Shown in pieces: positions 1-5,482 of a stretch of 7,162 nt of DNA (within the stretch, counting starts at the first letter, position 1; every line of letters begins with the position of its first letter). The notes under the pieces were generated by a model, which saw only the letters and a program-made list of their open reading frames with translations, was not told the DNA's origin and searched no databases. This DNA comes from Lachnospiraceae bacterium UBA1755 (GTDB taxonomy: Bacteria; Bacillota; Clostridia; Lachnospirales; Lachnospiraceae): contig DCHJ01000048.1 in NCBI GenBank assembly GCA_002314805.1, positions 1-7,162 on the forward strand, given 5' to 3'. Position numbers and translations under genes: made by a program.

Positions 1-1104
1 TGAATCTGCAATAAGATTCCCGACCGTGTATTCCTGATGAGTCGCATACATCTCATCAAGACTTATCATATCAAAATTACTGTGCGCGATGACCTCATCA
101 AAGGTCACTCCCTCATCTGCCAGATAAGTCTCGTTGATCCTCTGCTTATATGCTTCTACCCTTGCGGCAGTCTCAGCGTCCTCCTGCACATCGCGATCCA
201 GACGCATCAGTTCAAAGCCGGTGGTCCGCAGCCCGTCTTCATCCACCGTAAAGCTTATCTTTCCCAATGTCTTGAGGTAATCCCAGCCCGACACGATCAG
301 AGTATCACCGACACGGACAGGCTCATCGTAATGACTGTGGCTGTGCCCGCTGATGATCAGATCGATGCCCTCGACTTCACCTGCAAGCTCGATATCCTCT
401 CCCTCTGCGGTACTCTCCGTCCCGGCATGTGAAAGCGCGACAATGACATCGCATCCCTCATCGCGGAGGCTGCTCACCATCTCCCGGGCGGCCTCTTTGT
501 AGTCCACGAACTTAAGCTCCGTCTGTGTGCACTCGATGCAGTCATATCCCATGAGCCCGAAGAATCCGATCCTGTATCCTCCGATCTCTTTTATGACATA
601 CGGTCTGACCCCGAACTCATCAAAAGCGTCCTTAAGGTTCTGCTGATCCCGGGTGAGTTCTCCGCTGAAGTCAATATTTGACTGTATGATCTGCGGGAGC
701 GCATCTCCGGATTCACCGGCTTTGCGAAGCATGCTGATGACACCCTCCGTACCGTAATCAAACTCATGATTTCCGAAGGTGGTGATGTCACATCCCATAA
801 GACCCAGGTTTCTCAGTTCAAAAGCATCCGTGCTGTAGGCTGCCTGAATGAGAGTACCCATGGAATAATCACCACAGTCGACAAATATTGTATTCTCATC
901 TCTGTTCTCATCGAGAAGAGTCTTAAGCCTGGCAGCACTGCCATGCTCAATGACTGTATCTCCATATTTCGAAGTGACGGGATAGATGTAGTCATGAATA
1001 TCGCCGGTAAAGAGTATGGTCACCTCATCCCCTGCAAAGACAGCAGATGCAGTAACCACCATGGTCAGCAGACAGAAGGCTACTGCGGCAAAAAGCTTTT
1101 TCAT
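1..1104 (-). CDS. Secreted 5'-nucleotidase/2',3'-cyclic phosphodiesterase-type metallophosphatase, C-terminus cut by window edge
   Basis: The reading frame is open from the ATG at 1104 to the left edge, giving 368 residues with no stop. Residues 1-24 form a signal peptide: KK at the N-terminus, a hydrophobic core, and cleavage predicted after AVFA. The calcineurin-like phosphoesterase domain follows, with a full set of metal ligands: D35 and H37 (GDIHDY), D79 (DCGD), N112 and H113 (GNHEFDYG), H226 (LSHAG), and H254 and H256 (GHSHSH). The last visible residues (EYTVGNLIADS, 358-368) match the start of the 5'-nucleotidase C-terminal substrate-binding domain, which lies outside the window. Family members cleave phosphate from extracellular nucleotides, cyclic nucleotides or nucleotide sugars; the substrate here cannot be read from the sequence. 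The ATG lies 4 bp after the stop of the upstream rRNA methyltransferase, with AGGGAG about 10 nt before it inside that gene, so the two are probably co-transcribed and translationally coupled. A C-terminal cell-wall anchor is possible but not visible. Confidence 0.93.
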   Translation of the reverse strand, partial: MKKLFAAVAFCLLTMVVTASAVFAGDEVTILFTGDIHDYIYPVTSKYGDTVIEHGSAARLKTLLDENRDENTIFVDCGDYSMGTLIQAAYSTDAFELRNLGLMGCDITTFGNHEFDYGTEGVISMLRKAGESGDALPQIIQSNIDFSGELTRDQQNLKDAFDEFGVRPYVIKEIGGYRIGFFGLMGYDCIECTQTELKFVDYKEAAREMVSSLRDEGCDVIVALSHAGTESTAEGEDIELAGEVEGIDLIISGHSHSHYDEPVRVGDTLIVSGWDYLKTLGKISFTVDEDGLRTTGFELMRLDRDVQEDAETAARVEAYKQRINETYLADEGVTFDEVIAHSNFDMISLDEMYATHQEYTVGNLIADS

Positions 1105-1108
1105 CTCA

Positions 1109-2308
1109 TCATCTCTCCCTGATCACCTGAAAAATAAAAAACTTAAGATAAAACGAGTTTTCACTCCCGTCCATAAGCACCGGATGATCCGGAGCCTGCT
1201 GACGGGATTCCACCATACGCAGCTTTACATGAGCTCCCCTTGCAGCCTCCTGCACCGTCCTCAGAAAAAGCTCCGTATCCATGAAATGCGAGCAGCTGCA
1301 GGTCGCAAGATAACCGCGGTCCCTGACCAGCTTCATACCTCTGAGGTTGATCTCCCTGTAGCCCTTTACCGCCTTCTTTATCGTATCTCTGGATTTTGTA
1401 AATGCCGGAGGATCCAGTATCACCACATCATACTGTATTCCCTTTTCCTCCTGAGCCGGAAGGAAATCAAATATATCTGCTTCTTCAAAGCTTACCCGGT
1501 CTGACCATCCGTTGAGCTGTGCATTTTCTCTTGCCTGGGCGATGCCCACATCCGAGGCATCCACTCCCAGCACGCTCCTCGCCCCTGCACATGCCGCATT
1601 AAGTGCAAATGAACCTGTATGCGTAAAGCAGTCCAGTATATCCGCATCCTTACAGAACCGCTGAACTGCAAGACGGTTGTATTTCTGATCAAGGAAGAAG
1701 CCTGTCTTCTGACCGTCAGCCACGTTGACGATATATCTGACACCATTTTCGGTAATAGTCACTCTTGTATCAAATTCCGGTCCTATGAAGCCCTTGCTCC
1801 TTGCAAGACCCTCCTTCTCACGTACCTTTGCATCGCTTCTTTCATAGACACCGCGTATGATGATGCCATCCTCTGCAAGTACGCTTCTGAGCTTATCTAT
1901 GATGAGGGGCTTGAGCTTATCAATCCCAAGAGCAAGTGACTCTGCCACCAGTACATCCTCAAACTTGTCGATAACCAGCCCCGGAAGGAAATCCGCCTCA
2001 CCGAAGATGACCCTGCAGCTGGATGTATCGACTGCAGCCTTTCTGTATTCCCATGCGTCCCTGACACGCCTTTCGATGAATGAATCATCCACCACTGTAT
2101 CGGCATCTCTGCTGAGCATGCGTATTGCAATAACTGACTTTGAATTGATAAATCCTACTCCCAGCGGATACCCGTCAAAATCAGCCACGTGAACGATATC
2201 TCCGTCTTCAAATGCACCGTCCACACAGTCGATCTCATTATCATATATCCAGGAGCCGCCTGCCTTCAGGCTGCGCCCTGCTCCCTTTTTAAGAATTACC
2301 TTAGCCAT
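1109..2308 (-). CDS. rlmI: RlmI-like class I SAM-dependent 23S rRNA (cytosine-5) methyltransferase with N-terminal PUA domain
   Basis: This 399-residue protein matches the length and architecture of E. coli RlmI (396 aa), which makes m5C1962 in 23S rRNA. Residues 1 to about 75 are a PUA RNA-binding domain (MAKVILKKGAGRSLK...WIYDNEI). Next comes the family's middle domain, with GEADFLPGLVIDKF at 103-116 and KTGFFLDQ at 201-208. The Rossmann methyltransferase domain has SAM-binding motif I (DCFTHTGSFAL, 226-236), the acidic residue D250 after the second strand, motif IV DPPAFTKS (299-306), and motif VI with C339 in SCSHFM, the expected catalytic nucleophile. The family signature DHPV lies at 374-377. 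Exact nucleotide specificity is inferred from the family. The start at 2308 gives the expected PUA N-terminus; its GGGAGG ribosome site is unusually close, with only 3 nt between GGAGG and ATG. The gene is first in a two-gene unit with the secreted metallophosphatase. I see no functional link between them. Confidence 0.93.
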   Translation of the reverse strand: MAKVILKKGAGRSLKAGGSWIYDNEIDCVDGAFEDGDIVHVADFDGYPLGVGFINSKSVIAIRMLSRDADTVVDDSFIERRVRDAWEYRKAAVDTSSCRVIFGEADFLPGLVIDKFEDVLVAESLALGIDKLKPLIIDKLRSVLAEDGIIIRGVYERSDAKVREKEGLARSKGFIGPEFDTRVTITENGVRYIVNVADGQKTGFFLDQKYNRLAVQRFCKDADILDCFTHTGSFALNAACAGARSVLGVDASDVGIAQARENAQLNGWSDRVSFEEADIFDFLPAQEEKGIQYDVVILDPPAFTKSRDTIKKAVKGYREINLRGMKLVRDRGYLATCSCSHFMDTELFLRTVQEAARGAHVKLRMVESRQQAPDHPVLMDGSENSFYLKFFIFQVIRER

Positions 2309-2348
2309 ACTCCTCCCCGTATTCAGCCTGTGACTGTTCCTTCAGACT

Positions 2349-2381
2349 GATGATCTTTGATGATGATCTTTGGTGATGATC
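2349..2381. repeat. 13-bp tandem repeat in the rlmI leader
   Basis: On the plus strand the unit GATGATCTTTGRT occurs at 2349-2361 and again at 2362-2374, differing at one base, and a third partial copy (GATGATC) follows at 2375-2381. It lies in the predicted 5' untranslated region of rlmI, roughly 40-70 nt before its start codon. It has no obvious ribosome site or start codon. The function is unknown; it could come from replication slippage. Confidence 0.75.
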
Positions 2382-2412
2382 CCCACCGTAAAAGTACAGT
2401 TTGTCTATCGTT

Positions 2413-2418
2413 ATTATA
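2413..2418 (-). promoter_or_regulatory. Second possible -10 box upstream of rlmI
   Basis: The minus strand reads TATAAT exactly, but at 17 nt spacing the -35 position reads only TCGCAA, and there is no TGn extension. The box follows the GNRA hairpin. It could be a secondary promoter or simply AT-rich leader; it is weaker than the extended -10 at 2457-2465. Confidence 0.3.
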
Positions 2419-2424
2419 ACGCAA

Positions 2425-2450
2425 AGCGGACTATCTTGCGACAGTCCGCT
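2425..2450 (-). other. 11-bp RNA hairpin with GCAA tetraloop at the 5' end of the rlmI transcript
   Basis: In DNA the arms AGCGGACT (2425-2432) and AGTCCGCT (2443-2450) are perfect inverted repeats. Read as minus-strand RNA the stem extends to 11 bp (AGCGGACUGUC with GAUAGUCCGCU), including one G-U pair, and closes with a GCAA tetraloop of the GNRA type. On the plus strand the same extension would need an A-C mismatch, so the structure points to minus-strand RNA. It begins at about the +1 expected from the extended -10 at 2457-2465. Only UUU followed by mixed bases comes after it, so it is a poor intrinsic terminator for the HD gene, although that remains an alternative. Confidence 0.7.
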
Positions 2451-2456
2451 GACAAT

Positions 2457-2465
2457 ATTATACCA
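2457..2465 (-). promoter_or_regulatory. Extended -10 promoter for the rlmI/metallophosphatase unit
   Basis: The minus strand reads TGGTATAAT, a perfect -10 hexamer with the TGn extension. The region 17 nt upstream has no good -35, which is typical of extended -10 promoters. Transcription should begin near 2450, giving a leader of about 140 nt before the rlmI ATG at 2308. Confidence 0.6.
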
Positions 2466-2526
2466 GATATTGTACCGGAAGAATCAGGTACTCTGCCCAT
2501 TATTTAATTCGTCGATATCCATGCTG

Positions 2527-2548
2527 CCGGAAAATCTGCTTTTTCCGG
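2527..2548. repeat. 8-bp perfect inverted repeat with 6-nt loop
   Basis: CCGGAAAA (2527-2534) and TTTTCCGG (2541-2548) flank the loop TCTGCT. It lies about 90 nt after the stop of the HD-domain gene. Neither strand has a U-run after the stem, so it may be a 3' stability hairpin or processed end rather than a standard terminator. The 2466-2634 stretch otherwise shows only an in-frame continuation of the HD gene beyond its stop. Confidence 0.5.
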
Positions 2549-2634
2549 ATGAACCGTCTGATATGCTCATCTGCATCCGGCGTGATCTGCAAATGCATCA
2601 GATCAGTTACCGCTGCTGATACAATAGGATTTCC

Positions 2635-3105
2635 TTATACCTCTGCTGCTTCCAGAGTCCTTTTTAGTACTCTTAAGGTCACCACTTCCCTGACCGCGCA
2701 ATACTTATCGGCGATACATACAAGCCATCCTTCTACGGAATCCGGTACGATCACCGGGTTAATTGGCCACATATGCGCTTTGATTATCCCTTTTTCCTTA
2801 TCATTTAGCTCACAGATGGTTTCCGCGTTTTTAAGCGCTGTCTCAGGATGATGCATCCAATGATCAAACTTGGAAACCTCACCGCTCTGAGTATCATAAA
2901 GATAATAATCATGCAGCATAGCCCCCGTCATAAGAGACTTCTCATCCACCTTAAGGTGAAGTGCCCTGGCTAAACGATAGCTGCAGACAGCAACATCATA
3001 GCAGTGGCTGAACCTCGTGGTACAGCAGTGCTGCGGAAAACTCTTCAGGACCTGAATATCAGGGTTTTTCTCAAGTATATTCAGTTCTTCGCAATATTCC
3101 TTCAT
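2635..3105 (-). CDS. Small HD-domain metal-dependent phosphohydrolase (HMWP-type)
   Basis: This 156-residue protein has the full HD-superfamily ligand order: H34 (RFSHCYDVA), H65-D66 (MLHDYYLYD), H86 (HHPETALKNAE), H111 (KAHMWP) and D133 (IADKY). The spacing, and the signatures HP-TAL-NAE, HMWP and DKY, fit a family of short single-domain HD proteins common in Clostridia, whose substrate I do not know to be established. HD enzymes hydrolyse phosphate esters of nucleotides, cyclic dinucleotides or alarmones; none of these can be chosen from the sequence. There is no signal peptide or membrane segment, so it is cytoplasmic. The start at 3105 is supported by GGAGG 4 nt upstream. It is transcribed alone, divergently from the PadR operon and in the same direction as rlmI. 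After its TAA the same frame stays open for 44 more codons. Confidence 0.88.
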   Translation of the reverse strand: MKEYCEELNILEKNPDIQVLKSFPQHCCTTRFSHCYDVAVCSYRLARALHLKVDEKSLMTGAMLHDYYLYDTQSGEVSKFDHWMHHPETALKNAETICELNDKEKGIIKAHMWPINPVIVPDSVEGWLVCIADKYCAVREVVTLRVLKRTLEAAEV

Positions 3106-3126
3106 AGATCCTCCAAATCCAAAATC

Positions 3127-3132
3127 ATTATA
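3127..3132 (-). promoter_or_regulatory. Candidate -10 box for the HD-domain gene
   Basis: The minus strand reads TATAAT exactly, in the context TATGTATATAAT, 21 bp upstream of the start codon. No convincing -35 lies 16-18 nt upstream; a TTTACA is present but only 12 nt away. The resulting leader would be very short. Confidence 0.4.
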
Positions 3133-3428
3133 TACATACGCGGCTGTAAATGAAAGATTACGTCCGAAATATGCATACCTTCATGATGGCCTGATATTTC
3201 TGATGACAGGCATGGCCGATCCTGAACTATCGTGATTTCCTGAAGAAAATTGATGATATCCGGCAGTACTGCCTATGCTGAGCTGATGTGATTTCCGAAT
3301 GACAGAAATACGGAACCACTGATTGAATGGTCTTTTTTTCTGTATTTTCAGGCAAAACCCTGATGCAGATACATTTCAAATTACAGAATGAGATTATTTA
3401 ATAAATCGGCGCTTCCGTAAAAAAGAGA
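3133..3428. other. Divergent intergenic region without a recognisable gene
   Basis: This stretch of about 300 bp separates the HD gene from the PadR operon. All frames are interrupted frequently; the longest starts give peptides of only 7-9 residues without ribosome sites. Its right end (about 3375-3428) is A/T-rich and directly precedes the -35 of the PadR promoter, so it may act as an UP element. A T7 run at 3333-3339 follows a weak ACCA/TGGT stem, too weak to call a terminator. I see no tRNA, riboswitch or repeat here. Confidence 0.5.
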
Positions 3429-3457
3429 TTGACAGTATGTATACTTCGTGTTACGAT
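3429..3457 (+). promoter_or_regulatory. Sigma-A promoter of the padR-HAAS-DUF4097 operon
   Basis: A perfect -35 TTGACA (3429-3434) is followed after 17 nt by the -10 TACGAT (3452-3457, four of six consensus bases). Transcription should start near 3464, some 18 nt before the PadR start codon, with AAGGAGG at 3469-3475. The short leader leaves little room for RNA-level control. Confidence 0.75.
3434..3445. promoter_or_regulatory. AGTAT-GT-ATACT dyad in the promoter spacer, candidate PadR operator
   Basis: Perfect 5-bp arms with a 2-bp centre overlap the last base of the -35 and the spacer of the operon promoter. PadR-family repressors often repress their own operons by binding an inverted repeat over the promoter. 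The position fits, but the assignment to this PadR is inference. Confidence 0.45.
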
Positions 3458-3481
3458 GTATTGCGCTTAAGGAGGTATTAT

Positions 3482-3817
3482 ATGGACATTCAGCTAAAAC
3501 GCGGACTGCTTGATGTATGTGTCCTGGCTGCCATCAGGGATGAAGACTCGTATGGCTATAAGATAATAAAGGATATGAAGCCATATATTGAATTATCCGA
3601 GTCAACTCTGTACACGATCCTGAAACGTCTTGAGACGGCCGGCATGCTGACCGTCAGGAGCGCTGAGCATGATGGCAGGCTCAGGAAATACTATCACATC
3701 ACTGAAACCGGGATAAGGCGGATTGATGATTTCAAGAATGAGTGGAGAGAAATAATGTCAATCTATCAATTCGTAACTAAGGAGGAGCAGCATGACAGCA
3801 AAACAGGAATTTCTTGA
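3482..3817 (+). CDS. PadR-family winged-helix transcriptional regulator
   Basis: This 111-residue protein is a short PadR-type regulator, essentially only the winged-helix DNA-binding domain plus a brief C-terminal helix. The N-terminus (MDIQLKRGLLDVCVLAAI), SYGYKIIKDM (23-32), the recognition helix STLYTILKRLE (41-51) and the wing around HDGRLRKYYHITETG (63-77) are all typical. The usual Pro in the TLYP motif is Thr here (T45). I chose ATG 3482 because AAGGAGG lies 6 nt upstream and the family begins there; an in-frame ATG at 3437 falls inside the promoter and is not credible. The gene overlaps the next one by 26 bp, so the two are translationally coupled. Its neighbours (HAAS/DUF1700 and DUF4097) make it the likely repressor of this operon, perhaps answering to the membrane partner. 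Confidence 0.93.
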   Translation: MDIQLKRGLLDVCVLAAIRDEDSYGYKIIKDMKPYIELSESTLYTILKRLETAGMLTVRSAEHDGRLRKYYHITETGIRRIDDFKNEWREIMSIYQFVTKEEQHDSKTGIS

Positions 3818-4397
3818 CCAGTTACGTGCCGGACTGGCAGGTCTGCCGCAGGCAGATATTGAAGAACGGCTGGCATTTTACAGCGAGATGATCGATGACC
3901 GTATCGAGGAGGGTCTCACAGAGGCAGATGCAGTATCGCAGATCGGTCCCGTTAATGATGTAGTATCACAGATCATTGATGACATCCCTCTTTCCAGGAT
4001 AGTAAAGGAAAAAATCACTCCCGGAAAAAAGATGCCGGTATGGGGAATCATACTGATAATTCTCGGTTCTCCCATATGGCTTCCGATATCGCTTGTGATA
4101 CTGTCTGTACTGTTTGTGATTTATGCAGTGCTTTGGGCTGTCATCGCTGTACTGTGGGCAGTTGATCTGGCATTTATCGTCAGTGGATCATGCGGAATTA
4201 TCGCAGGAATCATCGGGATCTGTAGTGGCATCGGGATACCAGGCATAGCCGCGATAGGCTCAGGACTCCTTCTTGCCGGTCTGTCCATCTTTATGTTCTT
4301 TGTCTGCCTGCTGGCGTCCAGGGGACTGCTGGCTCTGACCAGGGTAACTGCCAAAGGCATCAAAACACTGTTTCTAAGAAAGGAGAGCGCACAATGA
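3792..4397 (+). CDS. HAAS (DUF1700) domain membrane protein
   Basis: This 201-residue protein has an N-terminal helical HAAS/DUF1700 domain (residues 1 to about 65), with the signature run FLDQLRAGLAGLP, then ERLAFYSEMIDDRIEEG and EADAVSQIG. It is followed by a basic stretch (about 72-80) and a hydrophobic region, about 84-178, holding roughly four transmembrane segments. A basic tail (KGIKTLFLRK) suggests the C-terminus is cytoplasmic. HAAS domains typically occur beside PadR regulators and are thought to pass membrane signals to them; no biochemical activity is known to me. The start at 3792 has AAGGAGG 6 nt upstream, inside the padR coding region, and overlaps padR by 26 bp. The stop overlaps the next start as ATGA. 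Such tight coupling suggests fixed stoichiometry among the three products. Confidence 0.92.
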   Translation: MTAKQEFLDQLRAGLAGLPQADIEERLAFYSEMIDDRIEEGLTEADAVSQIGPVNDVVSQIIDDIPLSRIVKEKITPGKKMPVWGIILIILGSPIWLPISLVILSVLFVIYAVLWAVIAVLWAVDLAFIVSGSCGIIAGIIGICSGIGIPGIAAIGSGLLLAGLSIFMFFVCLLASRGLLALTRVTAKGIKTLFLRKESAQ

Positions 4398-5374
4398 AAC
4401 GTGGGACAAAAATCTGGCTGATAATTGCAGCTTCTCTCGTGACAGTCGGAATACTGATTATTATCTGTACAATGGCAGTCGGTCACCGTGGTTTTTCTTT
4501 GCGCGAAGTATCGGGATATTCATCAAGGACCGTTGATATTGACGAGGACTTCAGCAATATATCCATTCACGCATCTACCGAGGATATCCGGCTTATTCCG
4601 TCTGATGCCGGAGACTGCAAGGTTGTATTTTATGAGCCTTCCGACATCAGGGCAGTCGCATCCGTGGATGACGGAACACTTTCAATAGTGACATCAGACC
4701 TGACTGATGTAAAGGATTGGTTATTAAACATCAGTTTCTTCCGTCACGGCACTCCTGCGATCACTGTATATCTTCCGCAGTCGGGCTATACTCAGCTTTA
4801 TATCGACAGTCATACCGGAGCAATATCGGTACCGGATAATTTCTCATTTGAAAATATAGAAATTTCCAACAGTACCGGTGATGTCAGCTGTTTTGCGTCT
4901 GCTTCGGGTACGATCACTATCGTCTGTACCACCGGTCATGTCAATATTGAAGATCTGTCCGCCGGGGATCTTAATATTTCTTCCTCCACCGGAGATATCC
5001 GGGTAAAGTCAGCTGCCTGTACAGGCAGCATCGAAATAGCTGTTGACACAGGCAATACAGAATTATCTGATATCACATGTAAAAGCTTCACCTCAACAGG
5101 AAATACCGGCGACATCTTTCTTAATGAAGTGACCGCCGTAGAGCTGATCTCTATCGGGTGCAGTACCGGCGATATAAGCTTCAGCAGGTGTGATTCACAG
5201 GAGCTGCTTATTACATCCGACACCGGAAATGTCACCGGCACATTGCTTTCGGATAAAGTATTCATCGTAAAAAGCCAAACCGGGTATATTGATGTACCTG
5301 AGACCTCCACCGGCGGAAAATGCAAAATCGTCACCAATACCGGTGATGTAGTCATAGGAATAGAGTCAAGGTAA
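4394..5374 (+). CDS. Membrane-anchored DUF4097 beta-repeat surface protein
   Basis: This protein has 326 residues. Residues 7-29 form one transmembrane helix after a short basic N-terminus (MKRGTK), leaving nearly all of the protein outside the cell. The rest is beta-rich, and from residue 139 it carries Thr-Gly turns (STGD, NTGD, DTGN and similar) at T141, 161, 180, 199, 219, 238, 258, 277, 296 and 316. That is a period of 19-20 residues, as expected for a right-handed beta-solenoid of the DUF4097 (YvlB-like) type. There is no catalytic motif. Eight cysteines lie in the external part (C75, 166, 178, 209, 229, 256, 266, 310), many for a Gram-positive surface protein. The start overlaps the previous stop by 4 bp (ATGA), with AGGAG 8 nt upstream. 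The context suggests a surface sensor or scaffold for the HAAS/PadR pair; its ligand is unknown. Confidence 0.92.
   Translation: MKRGTKIWLIIAASLVTVGILIIICTMAVGHRGFSLREVSGYSSRTVDIDEDFSNISIHASTEDIRLIPSDAGDCKVVFYEPSDIRAVASVDDGTLSIVTSDLTDVKDWLLNISFFRHGTPAITVYLPQSGYTQLYIDSHTGAISVPDNFSFENIEISNSTGDVSCFASASGTITIVCTTGHVNIEDLSAGDLNISSSTGDIRVKSAACTGSIEIAVDTGNTELSDITCKSFTSTGNTGDIFLNEVTAVELISIGCSTGDISFSRCDSQELLITSDTGNVTGTLLSDKVFIVKSQTGYIDVPETSTGGKCKIVTNTGDVVIGIESR
4808..5353 (+). repeat. Ten degenerate 19-20-codon repeats coding Thr-Gly turns
   Basis: Each unit centres on ACCGG or ACAGG followed by GAT, AAT or similar, coding [S/D/N]TG[D/N/A/H/Y][I/V]. Spacings between successive Thr codons are 20, 19, 19, 20, 19, 20, 19, 19 and 20 residues. 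The DNA between turns has diverged, so this is an old protein-level repeat rather than a recent duplication. Confidence 0.85.
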
Positions 5375-5389
5375 ACCGAAACGTATCGT

Positions 5390-5418
5390 GAGGCAGGCGG
5401 CTATCGGCCGCCTGCCTC
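5390..5418. terminator. 12-bp perfect hairpin between convergent transcription units
   Basis: GAGGCAGGCGGC (5390-5401) pairs with GCCGCCTGCCTC (5407-5418) around the 5-nt loop TATCG. It is GC-rich and lies 15 bp after the DUF4097 stop, between converging genes, the usual place for a two-way terminator. No U-run follows on either strand, so it may be a Rho-assisted or atypical terminator, or a 3' stability hairpin. Confidence 0.6.
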
Positions 5419-5482
5419 CTACGCTGACGTGTGATCTGTACACACTCCCCTCTCAGCTCTGTACCGACCCCCAAAAGTCAGA

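Noticed and set aside
37..432. Plus-strand open frame opposite the metallophosphatase
   Set aside because: It is antisense to a frame with full catalytic motifs and has no ribosome site or recognisable domain.
1857..2192. Plus-strand open frame opposite rlmI
   Set aside because: Shadow of the methyltransferase frame; low-complexity Ser/Thr content and no start signal.
2401..2851. Two overlapping plus-strand open frames of 72 and 100 residues
   Set aside because: No ribosome sites or known motifs; they overlap the rlmI leader and lie antisense to the HD-domain gene.
3315..3339. Possible terminator: ACCA/TGGT stem followed by T7
   Set aside because: The stem is only 4 bp, and no plus-strand gene lies upstream to terminate.
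3437..3481. In-frame upstream ATG for PadR at 3437
   Set aside because: It lies inside the promoter spacer, upstream of the predicted transcript start, and the ideal ribosome site serves ATG 3482.
4936..5355. 139-residue minus-strand open frame opposite DUF4097
   Set aside because: Its length comes from the ACCGG/ACAGG repeat coding, which gives few stops in antisense; the predicted protein is repetitive and has no start signal.
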